Shown: positions 41,610 through 52,547, counted from the first letter of the stretch. The stretch: 64,000 bases of DNA from Heligmosomoides polygyrus polygyrus (GCA_947396885.1 OX377202.1:10230001-10294000); one strand, 5' to 3'. The notes: generated by a model not told the origin, from the sequence alone. Translations and numbers: made by a program.

Positions 41610-42400
41610 CTTTTTGGGGATAAAGCGCATAATTCGACGACGCTGTGATTTTTTTAAATGGCCGATGGAACAGACAAAGTTTTCGCCTTTCAAAAAAAAT
41701 CATGCCAAGTCTAAATATTTTCTTTAGTTCTCGGGAAAGCCTCGAGAACTCAACGGAAAAGAGCAGAATCTGTCGCAAAACAAAAACGAGGAAGGCATCA
41801 AAACCTTTAAAATCCTTAAAATGCATAGAAACCAGCGAAAACAAGTGCAGGATGAAGTCCTCAAACTCCTCAAACTCAAAGTTTTAGGAAAAAAACGGAA
41901 GGCAGACGCAGGGTAGTGAGTGTATGTCTCAAATCTAACTCCAGCTGCGTCTTGTCTCCCACATAACGAACGCATGGAGATCCCAATTTACTGGCACAGA
42001 TTGGTGTAGCTGTACACGCTCATGCGAGCGCAGTTCCGACTCCATTTCTTCTTTCGCAACTTTTTCCGACAGTAATACTTCGTGGCCGTTTCGTGCTCTT
42101 CTAGAGAAGCATCTGCACAGCCGTCGCAGTTTTCGTTTCGGCTAACGATCAGAAAACCACCTCCTAACTTCTTTGTGCAGCCTTCACCGGCAGAAAGAAC
42201 CAGCAAAAATTCTTACAGCAGTCGATCGGTTTACTGCAAAATATAAGAACCACTCCGACGAAACTATAGGGAAGGGGCATGATGCTCCTGGCGCTGGATG
42301 CTAGTCTGTAGTGTGCTCTACACACATCCTGTTGATATTGTAACCAAATATCAACAGGACGTGAGTAGAGCAGTTGAGGGTAGTGTCGCCTGTCACGTAC
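41610..42400. other. unassigned sequence
   Basis: No gene is recognised. An inverted pair, ACATCCTGTTGATATT and AATATCAACAGGACG, lies at about 42324-42362. Confidence 0.35.
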
Positions 42401-42500
42401 ATCAGAGGTGCACATTTAACGGCTAAAAATTTAACAATTTAACGAAATAACGGCATTTTTCGTTAAAATCCGGCTTAACGACTTAACGGAAATTTTCAAC
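42400..42500 (+). repeat. cryptic simple repeat, TTAACG type
   Basis: After CAGAGGTGCACATTTAACGG come irregular TTTAACG/TTAACGG words at 7-12 bp spacing. A similar patch is at 47255-47345. Confidence 0.55.
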
Positions 42501-42537
42501 GGACTGTCTTCTCAATAAATTGGTCGTTTTACTTCTT

Positions 42538-43960
42538 ACAAGGGAAGGGTCTGAAGCGTATGTCTGAACGGGGGGAGCGAGTCATATAGGGAGAATCCTC
42601 ACCCCTCAGTTGGTTTGCAAATGTGTTTATTTTTTTGCCAAGTCGCTAAACCCAAGGAGTAGGGGATCACAATGGGATACGGCGCAGCACGCGTTTGGAG
42701 GTCTTGTACGCCCGCGATGCTTCCTCAGCCAGTGTCTCGGAGCGCAGGTGGGTAGAGGGTTGACTCGTGCGAGAGAGGTCAGGGGTTTGTCTCGTCTGCG
42801 AGGTTGCATTCTTGAATTTCAACTGATTGGTTGAGATTTGGGGGATTCTGACGGCTATACCATTTTCAGGCGTTTCCTGCGCATTTTTCCAGCTATACGC
42901 TGTGGTATTCAACATGGTGATAAATGTTCAGCACCAGTGATGCACAGGTACAAAGTGCCTGTGTAGTGAATCGCGGTGTCTTCCTCCATGGTTATGAGCA
43001 CGCAACCGAAATCCAATTGAAGACGTACCCTTTCCTCCAAAACAAGAGTTCCACCCGAAAACGTTACCATATGCCCACTGCTTGCTTGCCTCTCCACGTC
43101 CATCAGTTCATCTTGCTGATCCCAATCTTCCTCTTCTTCTTCCACCACTTCCAGCTGTTCGTCTTCGTCAACTTCAAGTTGACGTGCTTCGAAGTCCTTG
43201 AGTATGCTGGCCATCCGTTCAGCCAGCTTGATTTCTTCCTTCGAAGGTTCCTTGTCTAAAGGTGGGCCACACTTCAGCGTGAGCAGGTGGATCACCACTA
43301 GAGCATCGGCGGACGTTGTTGGTGTTGGGTTCTAGAAAACCTTCAGCAGACCTCTGATTTCCAGGTGACAGGCAGACATGAGGGAAAGAGTGTATCGATG
43401 CCGTTTAGCTTAATTTGCGGGATCCGCACACTTCGTCTCTCATCTGAACCACCTCCGACGTCACAACGTGGTCTCCTTTGAAAATCCGAGCAGGATGTTT
43501 TTCCCGAGGCCTTTGGTCCATGTATGGAAGCAGACTATGAGGAGCCTGTAGCCTTTATACGCTACCCGTAAGGTGCCCAATGGTGCTCCATCCACTTAGT
43601 ACCTGTGTATCACTGGTGTTGAACATTTATACATCACCATGTTGAATACCACAGCGTACAGCTGGAAAAATGCGCAGAAAACGTCTGAAATAGCATAGAC
43701 GTCAGATTCCCTCAAATCTCTACCATTCAGTTGAAAAGCAAAAGTGCAGGAACGCAGACAAGCCAAACCCCTGACCTCTTTCGCACGAGCCAGTCCTCCA
43801 CCCACTTGCGCCCCGAGCTACTGGCTGCAGAAGCATCGCGGGCGTATAAGACCCCAAACGCGTGCTGCGCCGTATCCCATTGTGACCCCCTACTCCTTGC
43901 GTTTAACGACTTATGACTCGCTCCCCTCGTTCAGAAATACGCTTCAGACCCTTCCCTTGT
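42538..43960. mobile_element. DNA element with ~400-bp inverted repeats
   Basis: Left repeat from ACAAGGGAAGGGTCTGAAGC to CAGTGATGCACAGGTAC (about 42538-42950). The right repeat is its complement from GTACCTGTGTATCACTGG to GCTTCAGACCCTTCCCTTGT (about 43600-43960). The middle, about 650 bp, holds one acidic open frame on the minus strand. Terminal-repeat sequence also occurs at 8834-9215. No transposase catalytic domain is seen, so it is probably non-autonomous. Confidence 0.7.
42909..43298 (-). CDS. acidic open frame inside the long-TIR element
   Basis: About 130 codons without an ATG at the assigned start (GTG), so it may be the rest of a longer or spliced frame. Helical charged sequence PSKEEIKLAERMASILKDFE is followed by an acidic tract VEEEEEDWDQQDELMDVE, then FSGGTLVLEERVRLQLDFG. 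The tail runs into the inverted repeat. It may be a remnant of the element's own protein, for example a transposase N-terminus; I cannot confirm a family. Confidence 0.35.
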   Translation of the reverse strand: MVIHLLTLKCGPPLDKEPSKEEIKLAERMASILKDFEARQLEVDEDEQLEVVEEEEEDWDQQDELMDVERQASSGHMVTFSGGTLVLEERVRLQLDFGCVLITMEEDTAIHYTGTLYLCITGAEHLSPC

Positions 43961-44070
43961 TAGTCTTCAGCAGTATTACATGTCTCATTCTCTCGACTAG
44001 GTCTGCCCATGAAAAACTAGTGAAATCAGGAAAAGTAAACAAAAACAATCCGTTCTAGCACAGCAGTAAG

Positions 44071-44221
44071 AACCTGTTCATACTTCGCGACGGGAGCAAT
44101 TGGTCGGCCAGGCAAATCATACGTATCGATTTTTGTTGGGCAATCGCTATGCAAAAATCGATACGTATGATTAACCTGGCAACTCTCGCTACATCGCTCC
44201 CGTCGCGAAGTGTGAACACCA
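44071..44221. mobile_element. palindromic MITE (GTTCATACTTCGCGACGGGAG ends)
   Basis: CTGTTCATACTTCGCGACGG and CCGTCGCGAAGTGTGAACAC are inverted ends. The centre is a further inverted pair, CATACGTATCGATTTTTGTT / GCAAAAATCGATACGTATGA. The target duplication is not clear. Confidence 0.7.
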
Positions 44222-44224
44222 GGG

Positions 44225-44340
44225 AAGTGTGGAATTTGCTTTTGCTTGTTCCGAATTCCGGTTTTCGGCCGTTTTTAGTCCTTCCGTTCGGTTGCGTATT
44301 CCGCTTTCCTTTGGACCGGAAGACGGAACGGAAATGACGA
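44225..44340. repeat. cryptic simple repeat, TTCCG type
   Basis: Repeated TTCCG/CGGAA words (GTTCCGAATTCCGGTTTTCG, GACCGGAAGACGGAACGGAA). Similar patch at 45625-45735. Confidence 0.5.
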
Positions 44341-44726
44341 CTCACCACTCATTGATTTTTTGCACTGCCTTCATTCACCTCTTGAACGTAAACGAAGGGG
44401 TGTAGTTAGAGATTAACTATGCGTCGCCTTTTTTTGTGATTGTGTTGCTTTCAGACCGGTGGTGCATCCTGATGTTGGAGCAGTGTAATAATCAAGCTGG
44501 GTCCTTTTTTTACTTGAAAAAAAAGAAAACCTTTCTTGAACGGGTGTACTACCGAATAGTATAGGGCCACAAATGTTTCATGAGTGCATGAGTCAAGACT
44601 CAAATTCCTTGTCAAGAGCATGCTTATCTTTTTCCCTACCTATCTTATGTTTGGCGTAGAACACCAATTATAACCAGAGTTCTATAAACACCCTTAGATT
44701 GCTAACATTGCTTCCCATAAATGACG
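44341..44726. other. unassigned sequence
   Basis: No gene or repeat is recognised. Confidence 0.35.
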
Positions 44727-44905
44727 TTGGATCTATCCTAGTCGGAGGAGGGCATGCGGTGTCTTGCCTCTCCAACCCTTCCTTTGAGTTTATTCCCTCT
44801 ACCGCCATGTGATACTATGGTAGCCATGCGAACTCGGAGAGTGGATGTCGTGTAGCTAAACGCAACTGCAACCTTAGCGCTGCCCTCCCAATTAGGATAG
44901 ATTTA
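44727..44905. repeat. short fold-back repeat
   Basis: GGATCTATCCTAGTCGGAGG with AGGGC is complemented by GCCCTCCCAATTAGGATAGA about 150 bp later. A similar left end, GGATCCATCCTAGTCAGGAG, lies near 30510. Confidence 0.5.
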
Positions 44906-45094
44906 AAACATTCAGTAAGACCAGTTAGGTGTGAGTCTCGAAATCTCTGGCATCTTACTCATCAGCTGGGTTCACTGCGTTTAACATACTTTCTTCCTTT
45001 TTACAGAACGATTTTGCATAAACTTCAATTTGTTACCATAGTATTGTTTGAAAAGTCATCTTAGTAATGTACAAAAACAAATACTCTCTATTGT

Positions 45095-45490
45095 TATGTT
45101 TTATTTATTTATTTATTTATTTCTGTACGATGCATAAGGCATACGTGATATAGGATGTAGTACAATACAAAACCCCAATACAGGAAGAACAACTGTTAAA
45201 TCTAGAAATGTAAAAGCTTGTTTCTAGCCATGTGCTTGAACAGCCTGTAATGTTCCGACGATCGAGGGACACAGGAGTTTAGCGAGATAAAGCTGGAACC
45301 AGCTCTACACGTGAAACTACATGACCTGGTATTCGTTTTGGGTACACCGTAAGATATTTTTTCTGAGCTGCCCCTAGTTCTAGATATTATTATACGATAG
45401 AATTTTGAAGCATCTACATCAATTAGGCCAGTCAAGAGTTTGAAAACCACACAGACATCAGCAAGTTTACGACGAGAGACTAAGGGATGC
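45095..45490 (-). pseudogene. CR1-like LINE 3' end
   Basis: The minus strand reads SRRKLADVCVVFKLLTGLID then VDASKFYRIIISRTRGSSEK and ends in an (AAAT)n tail (TTTATTTATTTATTTATTT at about 45100-45121). This is the extreme C-terminus and 3' end of a CR1-like element, 5'-truncated. Confidence 0.75.
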
Positions 45491-45599
45491 AACTTATATT
45501 CGCTATTTCTATGTTGCTGGAAAAGAGTCGCATTCTGCCTTGCCCGCTATCTGAATTCGTTAACGACAACTCAGCTATTACTGCTATTATGGATATATA

Positions 45600-45745
45600 T
45601 GAGAATTTAAACGAAGTAATGAATTTCGAGTTTCGAGAATTTCCGTTTCCGTGTTTTGTATTCCGGATTTCGCCCATTTTTGAGCTCTTCCGTTCCGTAT
45701 TCCGTGTTCCGCTTTTCTCGAAAAAATGTCCGCACATCTCTGGTG
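45600..45745 (-). repeat. cryptic simple repeat, CGGAA/CGAAA type
   Basis: On the minus strand it begins CAGAGATGTGCGGACATTTT and continues with irregular CGGAA, CGAAA and ACGGAATAC words. Same style as 44225-44340. Confidence 0.5.
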
Positions 45746-46147
45746 AATAAGCACTGGCGAGAAGATATTGCGCTGAAATGCCCAACATTTTTAGGCTTGA
45801 CGTATGGGCTTGCCGCCGTAACGTCAGTCACATCGCGCTGATCCTTTTTATTTGCATTTCCTTGCTAGTTTTCATACCTTCTATGGCGCACTTGAATTTC
45901 TAGAAGCAATGCGTTTAGGAGCTAGAAAAGTTCCTCGCCGAACCTCCGAGCACGCTACCGAACCGTAAAACCGTAAAATGTTGGTCTGGCCCCTTCGCAA
46001 AATCTGCCTATCCCTTCTTGGAACTGCCTATTCCAAAATACATTTGTTTGTCATCTGGAACAATCGAAACATGTCTCGGGTGGTGGACGTGTCACACTAT
46101 ATAATAAGCGATGGGTCATACCATCGATTGGCGCCGCTGTAAAAATT
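45746..46147. other. unassigned sequence
   Basis: No gene or repeat is recognised. Confidence 0.35.
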
Positions 46148-46156
46148 AGCCATAAA

Positions 46157-46449
46157 GGATAAAGGATAAAGGACGGCGTTACTCAATCCCTTCTGGGATG
46201 CTCCAGCGCATTCTACTCCTACAGGATGTCGTGGAGGCGACATGAATGCGTGTTTGACCATACAATGACTTGCGGTGGCCAGCCGATGAACAAGTCAGCG
46301 CTTTATCCTTCCCAGACACGTCTGGTACCAATTCACCGACCTCGGAGGAATGGAAGGCTTAGTTGGCCTGGGAGGAAAATCCGAACCAGGAACCTGGTAT
46401 CGGGTGCACGCGATAGTCGCGCCTCCTCCGACTGCGCTACACGCGCCCA
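46157..46449 (-). mobile_element. SINE-1, full length, with target duplication
   Basis: Flanked by AGCCATAAA at 46148-46156 and 46450-46458. Complete from the ATAAAGGATAAAGGACGGCG tail to the CTACACGCGCCC head. Confidence 0.93.
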
Positions 46450-46499
46450 AGCCATAAAATAGGGTGAAATCGGAGGGGGAATGGGAGGAGGGGAAAAAT

Positions 46500-47110
46500 T
46501 ACTACAAGAAAATAGCAAAAAATACCCAGACGTCTTCTCCCTGCCTGGGAACTTTGGTCCTGGGGCAATCGAGGTCGCTCAACACAAATCTGAAGTTCGT
46601 TTTCGAAGTATCGATTGCCACCAATTGATATTGGCCAAATTACGGGTCGCGAAAATAGCGGAAAATACCCAGACCTATTCTACCTGCCTGAAAACTTCAG
46701 CCTTGGGGTTATCGCGGTCGTCGAACACGAATCTGAAGTTTGTTTGTAAAGTATCGATTGCCATCAATCGGTATTTGTCAAACAATTGATTTTTTGTGGA
46801 TGTTGTCCAGGTGGTCCGAAACTTTACCCCTGGGGCAATCGAGGTCGCTCAACACGAATCTGAAGTTCGTTTTTGCAGTACCAATTACCGTATGTCGATA
46901 CTGATCAAACTACGTGGCGCGAAAATAGCGAAAAATATCCAGACTTCTTCTACGTGCCAGGGGATTCGGAAGACATGGGAATACGTCGCATGACGTGCCT
47001 GGGACTCTGAAGAGGTGCCGAGGACGTCGCTCAACGTGTTTGGAGATCAATTAGACGTGCCGAAGACGTCGTCCAATCTGCGTTGGGATTCAGAAGGTGT
47101 GCCGAAGACG
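46500..47110 (+). repeat. satellite-like tandem repeat, ~130-145 bp units
   Basis: AAAATACCCAGACGTCTTCT (about 46516), AAAATACCCAGACCTATTCT (about 46659) and AAAATATCCAGACTTCTTCT (about 46930) start related units. Inside, CTGGGGCAATCGAGGTCGCT and ACACGAATCTGAAGTTCG recur at about 46561, 46703 and 46831. The last part degrades into GACGTGCC...GACGTCG words. Related, inverted or diverged units: 11880-12610 and 14641-14900. Confidence 0.7.
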
Positions 47111-47254
47111 TTGTCCGCTAAAGGGGAGTCATTGAGGGGACAAGTACCAGTAATGGGAGACTGAAAGCTGGTTTATTTTGCTGATCACTCTTTGTTGGGA
47201 GTGTGTTGTTTATGATGTACATTTGGTTACACTGTGGTATGTAACATTGCGTTT

Positions 47255-47345
47255 CATGTTTTAACGAAATTTAACGATTTATCGGAATTTTAACGAAAAC
47301 TTTCCGCTAAAAAATTCGTTAAAGAAATTTAACGCCCAGAACTTT
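47255..47345 (-). repeat. cryptic simple repeat, TTAACG type
   Basis: Irregular TTTAACGA/TTAACGAAA words. It lies next to CTTTGTGTGGACCCCTGG, a possible counterpart of the CAGAGGTGTGC edge motif of similar patches. Confidence 0.45.
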
Positions 47346-47351
47346 GTGTGG

Positions 47352-47585
47352 ACCCCTGGCGTGCACCCGATACCAGGTTCCTGCTTAGAATTTCTCCCCC
47401 GGGTTAACCAAGCCTTACCATTTTTCCGGGGTTGGTGATTGTTACCAGACTTGTCTGGTAAGGATAAAATTATGACGTGTTTATGGGGTGGCCAAATACA
47501 TATATTCAGGTTGTCTCCACGACACCTCGTAGAAGTAGAATGAATGAGGCGTCCCAAAAGGAGTTGAGTAACGCCGTCGTTTAAC
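47352..47585 (+). mobile_element. SINE-1, 5'-truncated
   Basis: Starts at GCGTGCACCCGATACCAGGT, lacking the A-box region, and continues through GGGTTAACCAAGCCTTACCA to ATGAGGCGTCCCAAAAGGAG and an ACGCCGTCG tail. Confidence 0.75.
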
Positions 47586-47741
47586 CTCTTGATCCTTTGT
47601 CAAAAGAAGCTATCTTGTAGGATAGATACCATAGGCCCGCAAAATTGTCATATAGATAGTCTAGCGTTTTCAGAAACCCTCAAATCCGTTAGGAGTAGCG
47701 CATACAAAACTATGTCGGAGCTCAAAGGGACTTTGGACATA

Positions 47742-47922
47742 CAGCACAAACTGAAAACCAGCAACGGTTGGGTATAGGTCTCTCGCTCAAGCGCCATCCA
47801 TTTTCAGGTGCTAGTGACCCAACCCCCGAACTTTAACCGCCAAACTTAAGCATATCAATTAGCGGAGGAAAACAAAACAAGTAAGAAATGTGGCGTATAT
47901 GTGTGGTTTTCAGTTTGTGCTG
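47742..47922. repeat. 18-bp perfect inverted repeat enclosing a 28S-like scrap
   Basis: CAGCACAAACTGAAAACC at 47742-47759 is perfectly complemented by GGTTTTCAGTTTGTGCTG at 47905-47922. Between them, at 47842-47878, lies AAACTTAAGCATATCAATTA followed by GCGGAGGAAAA, which follows the conserved start of 28S rRNA (ACTTAAGCATATCA...AAGCGGAGGAAAA). Sequence on either side does not continue as rRNA. Confidence 0.6.
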
Positions 47923-48294
47923 AATTTCGGAGATATTTCCCTCAGAAATCAGAGCATGACAAGCCATCTATGTTGATTTTCCGCCAAAGGCAGCCCCTAA
48001 GGGATCTCCATCCCTTAATTCGGCAACAACAATGCTGCCTACCAAGCGGGTCAAGCACTATAGCATAGCATCGAGCTGACTGATACGAGAAGAAACCACT
48101 GCCTACACCCTCCTACGACTCGGGAGAAGAACTGTTCCACGTAACAGCTAGAGAGTAGGAAGCGTTCGTGAGAGTGAACATCGTCGATTGGCACGAGTTC
48201 CTAAGAAGCAGAATCAGACGTCTGCCACTGAAGCTTCAGCTTTCACTGGGTTCGTTGTGTGCGCACCAACATGACGAAGAGGTTGAAGTTTTCC
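47923..48294. other. unassigned sequence
   Basis: No gene is recognised. It does not obviously continue the 28S similarity. Confidence 0.35.
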
Positions 48295-48415
48295 AGGGGC
48301 CAGATTGATCAACTGCTTGCTGATCGGTAACGGTGAAAAGTACCGCCAAATCTGGTGTCAATGAATCTCGTATTAGTGGGTTTGGCTATACTTTTCACCG
48401 TTACCGGCCATAGGG
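48295..48415. mobile_element. fold-back MITE with GGTAACGGTGAAAAGTA arms
   Basis: GATCGGTAACGGTGAAAAGT and ACTTTTCACCGTTACCGGCC are inverted arms; the ends are GGGGCCAGATTGATCAAC and GGCCATAGGG. The phrase GCTAACGGTGAAAAGTACTA recurs at about 63314. Confidence 0.6.
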
Positions 48416-48856
48416 TGTTCATAATTTGCTGTTTTCATTCTCATGTACTCTTGTGTGTTTATTTGTGTTATAGTGGTGTAATCGCTTAGTATGTTGTTAT
48501 CATGCCTCACTATCCTTCATATATCATGTTAGTATGTTACTCTCCGTCCGGTAATCGGTTGATGTATTTGGCCCCAGCTCATCGAGCTGGGGAAGTCTTT
48601 AAGAAGGACACAACACCTAAAACCTGAATGGGTTTGCGGAACTTTGATTATTGCCGATCTTTCTTTTTTAATTATTGCTGCTTTCATGTATGACCTTAGA
48701 TTCCTCAGAAGCATTGTACCTTATCACAGCATTGTGAACGGTTTATCTTGGGTAGCCGATAAACGAATGGTTCCAGCCACCAGCGCGAATTCATTCGATA
48801 ATCGTGGCTCTTAGGTTGCACTTCGCACATGTCTGCAATATCGCGGCCATTCTGAG

Positions 48857-49210
48857 CTCGGATTCATGAACGACTCATCGGCCGGTAAGCGCAAAATCCA
48901 CCGCCACTCCCCACTTACCTGCGATTCATGAACGCGCGGCGAGGAAAATCAGCGATAAGTTTCGAGGTAAGTGCTGCCTCGCGTTCGGGAGATTTACCGC
49001 CAGAGCAAGGGTTTTGCTCCCCTGCTAATTTCTGACCCAACGCAAAGTTACTGGTTTGTTTCAATTCACCCACCAATTTAATACTAACAGGGGAGCAAAA
49101 CCTTTGTTTCGCGGACACGAATCGGAAACAGAGGTAAGTTCCTAATAGGTAAGTGGTCGTCGGTATAAAAAGGGGTAGGATTTACCACCGGCCGCGTTCA
49201 TGAATCGGGT
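48857..49210. mobile_element. fold-back element with GATTCATGAACG ends
   Basis: CTCGGATTCATGAACGACTC and CGCGTTCATGAATCGGGT are inverted ends. Inside is another inverted pair, CAAGGGTTTTGCTCCCCTG / CAGGGGAGCAAAACCTTTG (about 49004-49105). It may be related to the GATTCATCAACGA family. Confidence 0.6.
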
Positions 49211-49321
49211 CTCTGAGGTTATGACTTTTTACCAGCGGCTTTCGGCTTTCAAGGACCCAAATCCTGACCTCTGCCGGAATCACGGCAAGAAGGGAAGTTT
49301 TACTTTAAATTTGTCCAGATT

Positions 49322-50433
49322 TTATTTATTTATTTATTTACACGAGTACAAGAACAATAGTGCCCAAACTGTATAAAAAATCACCAAACGAGAAAAGCAA
49401 ATACAGTCTACACATATCTTATCTAGGTGAAAAAGTAAATGATGGACAACGTCTAAGGCATCAGTAATTATGGCTTCAGATTTGATTTCAGGAATTTTAT
49501 AAAAGCTTCGTAATTCCCAGAAAGATTCTGTCTTGTCCGAAGCTTCTCATATGAAGGGAGGGTCCTATCCAAGAAAAAGAAGCGCCTACAATTTCGCTTT
49601 GCTCTTCAAGCATCATACTTTATTGTACCACAACGAGTATTAGATGGTCTCATCGCCACTAGGTCAGTGAGTTTTATATTGCTTTCATCGTTAGCAATTT
49701 TGTGAAAGAGCAATAGGTAATTTCTCCTTCTTCTAAAATGAAGAGTGTAGAGCCCAAAATTACGATTCCTGATTTTACTTGGCGGAATTTGCTCATATGC
49801 GAACCGCAAGCTACGTATCAAAAGCTCTCTGGTGAAGCTGTTTGAACTCGTTCTATCATATCACTAGCCTTTTGTGTGTAAGGGTTAAAAATTGGCGTAT
49901 CATACTCCAGTATTGGCCTGACAAGGATCCTATACGCCAAGAGAAGAATGTAACTGTCATTTGAAGACAAGGCTCCAAATCGATTGAAAATGACTTTCAC
50001 AGCTTTGTTGGCTACCATTGCATAGTGTTTATCAAAATTCAGATTACTCGTAACTAGAAACCCAAGGTCTTTTATTTCTTCAACTTCAATTAGTGGTATA
50101 CTATTAATAGAGTAGTGAGGCACGTTATCATTTCTAGTACCAAAGTGGAGCACCCTAGACTTTTCTTCCGAAAGCGGTAAGCTGCATTCGGAAGATCACT
50201 TCTGGGCATTATTTATAGCATTCTGGAGAGGTTCAACATCAGAATCACTTGCAATTGGTCGATAAATCTTCAAGTCGTCTGCGAAAGCGCAGTGTGTGAT
50301 CCCACTATCCTTCAGAGGTTCGAGCAAGTCGCATGTGTAAATATTAAACAGAATAGGGGACAAAACCCTTCCTTGAGGCACACCACTACTAACAGGTCTA
50401 GGACTGGAGAACGAGGACTTCACATGAACAACG
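49322..50433 (-). pseudogene. CR1-like LINE 3' half with AAAT tail
   Basis: The minus strand reads SSGVPQGRVLSPILFNIYTC, then THCAFADDLKIYRP, so the FADD catalytic motif is present, then INSIPLIEVEEIKDLGFLVT, AYRILVRPILEYDTPIFNP and a decayed C-terminus. It ends with an (AAAT)n tail (TTTATTTATTTATTTA at about 49322). The reading frame changes at least twice. A mariner at 50436 cuts off its upstream part. Confidence 0.88.
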
Positions 50434-50435
50434 TA

Positions 50436-51331
50436 TTAGGTCGTTCCCTAAGTTCTGTTGTTTTTTGACCTCTAACTTCAAATGTAAGTATCTCGGCTCA
50501 AACATAACTTTATTAGGCGAAATAAGAACCATTACAATCTACAGGTCTTTGTCAACGAGATACATGTTTATTTATTTCCGTAGCCTAGAACTCCGGAGAT
50601 CTAGAAGCCATGAATTCTTCGAGAGCAGATTCGCTCGCCGTTTGCAAGTATTGTCAGCGCTCCTTCTACGCAACAATAACGACCTGTTTCTGGAGCGAAT
50701 TGTGACTTGTGACAAAAAATGAATTGTCTACAACAAGCGACGACGAAGTACTCAGTGGTTGGATATTGACGAAGCACCTAAACACTGTCCAAAGCCGAGT
50801 ATGCACCAGAAAAAGGTGATGGTGACCGTTTGGTGATGTGCCACCGGTTTAATCCACTGTAGCGTTCTCAAACCTGGTGAAACAATGACGGCGGAAAAGT
50901 GCTGTCAGAAGCTGGACGAGGTGCACAAGAAGCTCCAGCAAGGGGGCCGATACTTTTGCGCGACAACGCAAGGCTGCACGTATCGATGATCACCAGGCAG
51001 AAGCTCCATTCTTTGGGATACGAAACACTCGACCATCCACCGTATTCGCCCGACTTATCGTCTGCAGATTACCATTTTTTCAAACATCCCGACGGTTTCC
51101 TTCGCGGAAAATACTTCAGGAACCGACATGATGCAGAATATGCTCTCGAAGAATTCATCGCTTCTAGATCTCCAAAGTTCTGTGCTACTAAAATAAATAA
51201 ACCAGTATCTTTTTGGCAGAGATGTGTAGATTGTAATGGTTCTTACTTCGACTAATAAAGTTATGTTTGTGCCGAGATATTTACATTTGAATTTAGAGGC
51301 TAGAATACGATAGAACTTTGGTACTACTTAA
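50436..51331 (+). mobile_element. mariner, internally deleted, inserted in the LINE
   Basis: TA flanks both ends (50434-50435, 51332-51333). Inverted ends: TTAGGTCGTTCCCTAAGTTC ... CCTCTAACTTCAAATG on the left, and CATTTGAATTTAGAGG ... CTTAA on the right. Coding blocks: IVTCDKK (first catalytic Asp), ILLRDNARLHVSMITRQKLH (second), PPYSPDLSSADYHFFKHPDG (third) and FWQRCVDCNGSYFD at the C-terminus. The N-terminus is mostly missing, and stops and frame changes are present. This is the cecropia/Hsmar1-like type by its RCVDCNGSYFD tail. Confidence 0.9.
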
Positions 51332-51359
51332 TATTTTCTATCAGTAAATCAAATCAAAT

Positions 51360-52547
51360 CATTTGAAGTGACCACCCTTTACATCAACTGTCTTTCGCTA
51401 ATTTGCTGGTAAGTCATGGATGCCTTTTCTCCAAAACGTGGCCGGTTGTGATTCGAAAAATATCAGCACTGCCTCCTTGACATCCTCTCGGTTCCTGAAT
51501 TGCTGGCCGTCCAAATAGCGTTGAAGGCTTGAAAACAAATGATAATCAGAAGGAGCGAGATCTGGTAAGGTGGATGTGGAAGAACGGTCCATCCGTAGTT
51601 CGCCAACTCAGCCGCCGTCGCTCTAGCGATATGCGGTCTAGCGTTGTCGTGTTGAAATTACACCTCCACTTGCTCTCCTCGTGTGGTTTGAAGGTGGGCC
51701 CTCAACTTCCTCAGTTGCTTGACGTAAACCTCTGCCGTCACTGTTATTCCTTCGTCCAGCAGCTCCCAGTATTCTACGCCAGAACGCTCCACCAAATGCA
51801 TAGCATCACCTTTTTCACGTGAAGGTCGTGTTTCGGAACGTCTTCTGCCTCTCCAGTTGCGTCAATCCACGCCGGTGATAATTAGAGTAGAGTATCCACT
51901 TCTCATCCCCGGTGACAAAGTTGACCAGCCATCCGTGGGTACGTCTGAGGGTAAGGAGAGACGGAGCGACATCGGCTCTGTGATCCATGTCATGTTGTGT
52001 CAAGTCGTGAGGTACCCAGCGACCCAATTTTTGCACCTTGCCAATCGACTTCAATCCCCGAACGACTGTTGAGTGACTAACACCAAGAGTGCTTGATAGT
52101 TCGCGAGTGGTTTGGTATGGGTCCGCTTCCACTCTACTTCGGAGGCCATCCAAATCCAGTGTCATCGGGCGCCCTTCTCGTTCATTATCTTCAACGGAGA
52201 ATTCACCAACTGCAAACTTCGAGAACCGCTGGTACACAGTTCTTCGAGCAGGAGCACTCTCGTTCTAAACATCCTTCAGGCGACGATACGATTCGTTGGC
52301 ATTGAAGCCAGATTGATGCAGGAATAAGATGACGTGCCGAATATGCGTCTCAGTTGGGATGAATTGCTTAGCCATAATAGCTGACGTTAACAGCGCAGAA
52401 GTAAATGTTAGGAACAGCTTTATAGCCCTTTCCTTTCTCTATCGATCGATCATTTACGCGTTGTTGATACATGTGAGAAATTTGGCGGGAAAATGCGCTT
52501 TCAATTCAGAAGGGATCAAATGTCCGAGAACTTATGCACCGACCTAA
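51360..52547 (-). mobile_element. mariner, second subfamily, nearly complete transposase
   Basis: The right terminus at 52547 is TTAGGTCGGTGCATAAGTTC on the minus strand, next to TA (52548-52549). Coding runs from MAKQFIPTETHIRHVILFLH (about 52372), through QRFSKFAVGEFSVEDNEREG, STLGVSHSTVVRGLKSIGK, VTGDEKWILYSN (first Asp), FQHDNARPHIARATAAELAN (second Asp) to LPDLAPSDYHLFSSLQRYLD (third Asp) and RKGIHDLPAN. Three or more frame changes break it, including one just before PDLAPSD. The left terminal repeat is not recognised. It differs in sequence from its neighbour at 50436-51331. Confidence 0.88.
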
